11,072 bases of DNA. Source: Candidatus Wallbacteria bacterium (GTDB taxonomy: Bacteria > Muiribacteriota > UBA6191 > JACPRK01). Position numbers and translations under genes: made by a program. Position 1 is the stretch's first letter. Every line of letters begins with the position of its first letter. Below, in pieces: positions 7,327 through 11,072 of this stretch. The stretch spans positions 1 to 11,072 of the forward strand of contig JACQFU010000501.1 in NCBI GenBank assembly GCA_016199905.1, read 5' to 3'. The notes under the pieces are model-generated. The model worked only from the letters and a program-made list of their open reading frames with translations. It was not told where the DNA came from and searched no databases.

Positions 7327-7902
7327 ATGAACTCGCTCCAGACCTTGAGGCCGCTAGCCACCCTCGTGATGGTCCTCGCCCTCACCGGCTGCGGCGGAGG
7401 AGGCAACGGCCAGCAGCCCGCCGCCCCTCAGGCGCCGGTCAACACGACCGTGCAGACTCCCTCCACGGGTCCGTCGGCCCCATCGACCGCGACGACGACC
7501 TCCAAGGCGTCGACGTCGACCGCGTCCGGCACCGCGATTGCCACCACCCCCCCTGGAGAGAAGTCGGTCCCCCTGAACCCGACCGATTCGACGGGCAACG
7601 CCGTGAAGGACATCAACCAGATGGTCGGCGCCGGCTTGGTCGCCAACCTGGGCGATGCCGCGGTCAACCAGTTCCGCCTGACCGTCTGGAAGAACATCGG
7701 CCAGAGGTATGGCAAGCAGGCGAATTTCTGGGCGCTCGACGCAAAGACGGACGCCGATCAGGCCCAGTTCCTCCAGTGGCGAGGTGTGAACCCGACGGTG
7801 ATGGTGACCAAGGGGAAGGTCGTCGTCGAGCGGCTCGAGAATCCGACCGAAGCGCAGATCGGCGCCGCGCTGGAACGCTATCTCCCGAAGACGTCGAGCT
7901 GA
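7327..7902 (+). CDS. Lipoprotein with degenerate thioredoxin-like domain
   Basis: A 191-residue predicted lipoprotein. A short N-terminal helix ends in the lipobox LTGC, making Cys22 the lipidated residue and the only cysteine. Gly follows at +2, so no inner-membrane retention Asp is present. Residues 23-77 are a Gly, then Pro/Thr/Ser/Ala-rich tether. The domain at about 91-187 resembles the second part of thioredoxin: QRYGKQANFWALDAKTDADQ, then RGVNPTVMVTKGKVVV with a candidate cis-Pro at 156, and a final amphipathic helix AQIGAALERYL. The CxxC active site is absent, so a redox role is unlikely; binding or structural use is inferred. The start is ATG 7327 because AAGGAG at 7312-7317 lies nine bases upstream and this start gives a compact lipoprotein signal. 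The upstream in-frame GTG at 7309 would overlap that site. Confidence 0.85.
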   Translation: MNSLQTLRPLATLVMVLALTGCGGGGNGQQPAAPQAPVNTTVQTPSTGPSAPSTATTTSKASTSTASGTAIATTPPGEKSVPLNPTDSTGNAVKDINQMVGAGLVANLGDAAVNQFRLTVWKNIGQRYGKQANFWALDAKTDADQAQFLQWRGVNPTVMVTKGKVVVERLENPTEAQIGAALERYLPKTSS

Positions 7903-7911
7903 GGGGCCCGG

Positions 7912-8003
7912 AGACTACGATCCGCATCCTCCCACTTGGCGTGGTAGTCTGGTTCGGCTCGAGGCCCCAGGCAGTGGGCCGCCAAGCTGCACGATAACCA
8001 GAC
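7912..8003 (+). promoter_or_regulatory. Leader with mutually exclusive base pairings, upstream of the Gly/Thr-tailed gene
   Basis: AGACTAC (7912-7918) can pair with GTAGTCT (7944-7950). Alternatively GTCTGGTT (7947-7954) can pair with AACCAGAC (7996-8003); the two share bases 7947-7950 and cannot both form. CTTGGC (7935-7940) with GCCAAG (7981-7986) would cross the second stem as a pseudoknot, and CCCACT (7931-7936) also matches AGTGGG (7973-7978). The layout could be an attenuator or structured leader, or chance pairing in GC-rich DNA. No T-run terminator is included. No known riboswitch class is recognised. Confidence 0.3.
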
Positions 8004-8024
8004 GACTGTCCCGCGGGAGGCCTC

Positions 8025-9020
8025 ATGCTGCAAGCTCGAACTCGTACCCTCATCGCCCTGCTCCTGTTCGTCGCCGTTCTTGCCCCGGCAGTGGCCACCG
8101 CCGCAGCGCCATCCTGGTCCGGCCAGGCGTCGGCTGCCGTGCGCGACTACCAGAAGCAACTCTCCGGGGCTCTCGAGCCCTTGTTCGGCGACTGGAAGCA
8201 GTTGACCTCGAAGGCCGCCCAGGCCTCGGCGAACCCGCTGGGCTCGCTGGTGCCCGCGTCACCTGTCGAGACTCTCGACGCCTACAAGAGCCTCTACACG
8301 CTCGCGGCTTTTCCCGACAAGTGGCGGATCGCCCTGATGGCTGCTGCCGCCAAGGCTCGCGATCAGGGCGCCAAGGCGAAGAACGACGGCAAGCCCCCCG
8401 AGGCGCCGCATAGCCGCTTCCAGGCGGACTTCGCGGGCAAGCCCAGGGCGCTGGCTTATCCGCGCATCCCCGGCGCCAAGGGCGATGCGAAGGGCGAGCT
8501 GCCGCTCGAGGCCACGCTGGCCGCTCTCGACGCTGCGTCCTCCAGCGACCAGAAGGCCGTCCGCGCCTACCAGAAGCAGGCCGACCGCTTTGCCGAGATC
8601 TTGGGAGCAAAGGTCGGCTCGCGCGTGCGCGATCGGGTCCTGAAGTTGCGCGGCAAGCTGGCCAAGCTGCTTCCCGAAAACCCGCCGGAGTGGAAAGAGC
8701 TGCCGGATGATCTCGGTCAACCGATTGCCTACTTCCTTGCCTCCGCCTACTACGAAGGCCACGGCGGACTGATCGGAACCACGAGCACGACAGGCACCGG
8801 TGACGGCGCGGCCGCGGCAGCCCCCACCGAAGGCGGAACCGGTGCCGGCGCCTCCAAGGAACCCGGCACGGGCGGCACCGGCAGCGGCGACGCAGCCGGT
8901 GAGCCCTCCGCCGACGGCACCGGCGCAGGCAAGGTCACGCCCAAAGAGTTCAAGGATCGCCCCGGCACGGGTAGCGGGAAGTCGGACCCGAAGGCAGCGC
9001 CCAAGGGAACCGGGAAGTAG
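8025..9020 (+). CDS. Secreted Ala/Lys-rich protein with Gly/Thr-rich tail
   Basis: A 331-residue protein of unrecognised family. Residues 1 to about 26 are a Sec signal peptide (RTRT, then a Leu/Val/Ala core, cleavage near ATA). The body, about 27-250, is largely helical and rich in Ala, Lys and Asp. Two segments begin alike, VRDYQKQ (39-45) and VRAYQKQ (179-185), hinting at an internal duplication. A Pro/Lys-rich stretch (about 120-160) separates the halves. The tail from about 250 to the end is low-complexity Gly, Thr, Ala, Ser and Lys and includes GTGDG (257-261), which the HhH-TPR and Tyr-rich proteins share. No cysteine is seen. GGGAGG at 8015-8020 is only four bases from ATG 8025, close but usable, and this start gives the signal peptide. 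It could be co-transcribed with the lipoprotein 122 bases upstream. A surface or periplasmic location is inferred; no function can be assigned. Confidence 0.85.
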   Translation: MLQARTRTLIALLLFVAVLAPAVATAAAPSWSGQASAAVRDYQKQLSGALEPLFGDWKQLTSKAAQASANPLGSLVPASPVETLDAYKSLYTLAAFPDKWRIALMAAAAKARDQGAKAKNDGKPPEAPHSRFQADFAGKPRALAYPRIPGAKGDAKGELPLEATLAALDAASSSDQKAVRAYQKQADRFAEILGAKVGSRVRDRVLKLRGKLAKLLPENPPEWKELPDDLGQPIAYFLASAYYEGHGGLIGTTSTTGTGDGAAAAAPTEGGTGAGASKEPGTGGTGSGDAAGEPSADGTGAGKVTPKEFKDRPGTGSGKSDPKAAPKGTGK

Positions 9021-9035
9021 GCTCGGAAGACTCAA

Positions 9036-9067
9036 ACCGCCCCGAGGAGTGAACTCCTCGGGGCGGT
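9036..9067. terminator. Shared hairpin between convergent genes
   Basis: A perfect 14-bp stem pairs 9036-9049 with 9054-9067 around the loop TGAA. It lies 15 bases past the + strand stop at 9020 and 21 bases past the minus-strand stop at 9089. On the minus strand the stem runs into a short T run (TTT counting the last stem base's neighbours); on the + strand no T run follows. It probably ends both transcripts, more efficiently on the minus strand. Confidence 0.7.
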
Positions 9068-9088
9068 CGAAATCAAACCTGGGGAAGA

Positions 9089-10462
<1,374 letters not shown>

Positions 10463-10471
10463 TTGAGGAAG

Positions 10472-10479
10472 CCTCCTTT
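10472..10479 (-). promoter_or_regulatory. Ribosome binding site of the Tyr-rich gene
   Basis: The minus strand reads AAAGGAGG, ending nine bases before ATG 10462. It is the strongest Shine-Dalgarno match among the minus-strand candidates and decides between the two adjacent ATG codons in favour of 10462. Confidence 0.8.
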
Positions 10480-10492
10480 CTGTACCGCGAAG

Positions 10493-10521
10493 ATTCTATC
10501 ACCGCATGCTGAACTAGAAGC
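10493..10521 (-). promoter_or_regulatory. Promoter of the Tyr-rich gene (-10 TAGAAT)
   Basis: TAGAAT on the minus strand (10493-10498) matches TATAAT at five of six positions. Start would fall near 10486, leaving a leader of about 24 bases that contains the ribosome binding site. The region 17 bases upstream (GCTTCT) is a poor -35, so the promoter may need an activator or another sigma factor. Confidence 0.5.
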
Positions 10522-10537
10522 AGGCCGAAAGCCTGCT
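10519..10537. promoter_or_regulatory. Palindrome over the -35 region, possible operator
   Basis: AGCAGGCCGAAAGCCTGCT is a perfect 7-bp inverted repeat with a five-base centre. It touches the expected -35 region of the minus-strand promoter and lies in the divergent intergenic space, so a DNA-binding regulator site is more likely than an RNA hairpin. No known operator consensus is recognised. Confidence 0.4.
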
Positions 10538-10595
10538 CCGCCATCCCTAATACCGGCACGCCCTCCGGCAAGTTGCACCATGTCGCAATCGTGAT

Positions 10596-10633
10596 AAAGT
10601 GATTTGAAACTTTTCGGTGACCGCGGCGGTAGT
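10596..10633 (+). promoter_or_regulatory. Weak promoter candidate of the 36-residue-repeat gene
   Basis: TTGAAA at 10604-10609 matches the -35 consensus at five of six positions. GGTAGT at 10628-10633, 18 bases on, is a poor -10. A small dyad, AAAGT (10596-10600) and ACTTT (10609-10613), overlaps the -35. An alternative pair is TTGCAC (10573-10578) with TAAAGT (10595-10600), spaced 16. Neither is strong. Confidence 0.25.
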
Positions 10634-10703
10634 GACGGATGCCTGCGGCTGCATCGGGCCGCGAGGTTGGGCTCCGTCCGGGAGATAACGAAAGGAAGGT
10701 CTC

Positions 10704-11072
10704 ATGTCCATGATCCGTGCACGCACCCTGGCCACAGCCATTTTGGGCGCTCTGGTCCTCACGGTCGCTGCCGCGCTCCCTGTAGCGGCGGACGACTTCC
10801 AGCTCTTCGACAACGGCTCCGGCACCATGCAGGTGGCCGTAGGCTCCTCCACCGTCTTCATCCTCAAGAACAACGGCAACATCTGGCAGTACCGGATGGG
10901 CCAGTTCAATCGCATCGACGACGGCGTCGGCACCAAGCAGATCGACACCGACGGCGATACTCTCTACGTCCTCAAGAACAACGGCAACGTCTGGCAGTAC
11001 AACGGCTTCCGCTTCACGCAGGTCGACGACGGCACCGGCAGCCAGATGATCGCCTCGTCGAGCGGCAAGTGC
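10704..11072 (+). CDS. Secreted 36-residue-repeat protein, beta-propeller-like, 3' end outside window
   Basis: The first 123 codons of a gene that runs off the right edge with no stop. Residues 1-29 are a Sec signal peptide (IRAR, Ala/Leu/Val core, cleavage after VAA). Two full 36-residue units follow, residues 38-73 and 74-109, and a third begins at 110. Each has the core LKNNGN(I/V)WQY and ends in (I/V)DDG. The pattern of short beta strands, a Trp-Gln-Tyr strand and Asp-Asp-Gly turns resembles tectonin or tachylectin-type propeller blades, which often bind sugars or surfaces; that link is by eye, not by search. AAAGGAAGG (10691-10699) lies just before ATG 10704 (four bases from its end) and ten bases before the in-frame ATG 10710, so either could be used; the signal peptide is intact with both. 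It diverges from the Tyr-rich gene. Confidence 0.85.
   Translation, partial: MSMIRARTLATAILGALVLTVAAALPVAADDFQLFDNGSGTMQVAVGSSTVFILKNNGNIWQYRMGQFNRIDDGVGTKQIDTDGDTLYVLKNNGNVWQYNGFRFTQVDDGTGSQMIASSSGKC
10815..11030 (+). repeat. Two tandem 108-base coding repeats
   Basis: Units 10815-10922 and 10923-11030 are the same length and encode matching 36-residue blades; a third copy starts at 11031. The core of each is nearly identical in DNA: the ten codons for LKNNGN(I/V)WQY differ only at the Ile/Val codon. This suggests duplication within the gene or ongoing homogenisation. Confidence 0.88.

Noticed and set aside
7991..7998. CGATAA as a FliA/WhiG-type -10 upstream of the Gly/Thr-tailed gene
   Set aside because: There is no TAAA element about 15 bases upstream and the GCC before CGATAA is missing.
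10815..11072. CRISPR-like direct repeats
   Set aside because: The repeats are contiguous 108-base coding units in one frame, with no spacers.

Overview
The window is a GC-rich bacterial chromosomal segment. Its strong G/C preference at third codon positions, GTG starts and Sec or lipoprotein signals suggest a free-living, probably diderm bacterium, but nothing here fixes the phylum. No tRNA, rRNA, CRISPR array, insertion sequence or phage gene is visible. It reads as stable chromosome rather than a mobile island.

Left part (1-4281, all + strand): the 3' part of a tetratricopeptide-repeat (TPR) gene that enters from outside the window, then peptidyl-tRNA hydrolase (pth), then a FliA/WhiG-family sigma factor. 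These three are joined by stop/start overlaps (ATGA at 1571; GTGATG at 2191-2196) and look like one translationally coupled operon. An MFS transporter of the spinster-like type follows after 36 bases, perhaps from its own promoter and with little or no leader.

Right part (4413-11072): five consecutive genes for exported proteins with no close named relative that I recognise. (1) An 894-residue protein with a signal peptide, a ComEA-like helix-hairpin-helix DNA-binding domain, a long Gly-Ser linker and a large TPR-like helical region, ended by a strong terminator at 7119-7153. (2) A small lipoprotein whose C-terminal half looks like a thioredoxin fold that has lost its CxxC. (3) An Ala/Lys-rich secreted protein with a Gly/Thr-rich tail. 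(4) On the minus strand, converging on gene 3 at a shared 14-bp hairpin, a secreted protein with a Tyr-rich core and a Gly-Ser tail. (5) Divergent from gene 4 and cut by the window end, a secreted protein made of exact 36-residue repeats that look like beta-propeller blades.

The exported genes share a style: signal peptides, almost no cysteine, and low-complexity Gly-Ser/Thr linkers. Three carry the same short linker module (GTGDG, in two of them GTGDGNV(Y)). That common motif, together with an exported DNA-binding domain, makes the right half the best candidate for an undescribed cell-surface or matrix assembly. This rests on pattern and proximity; no function is proven from the sequence.
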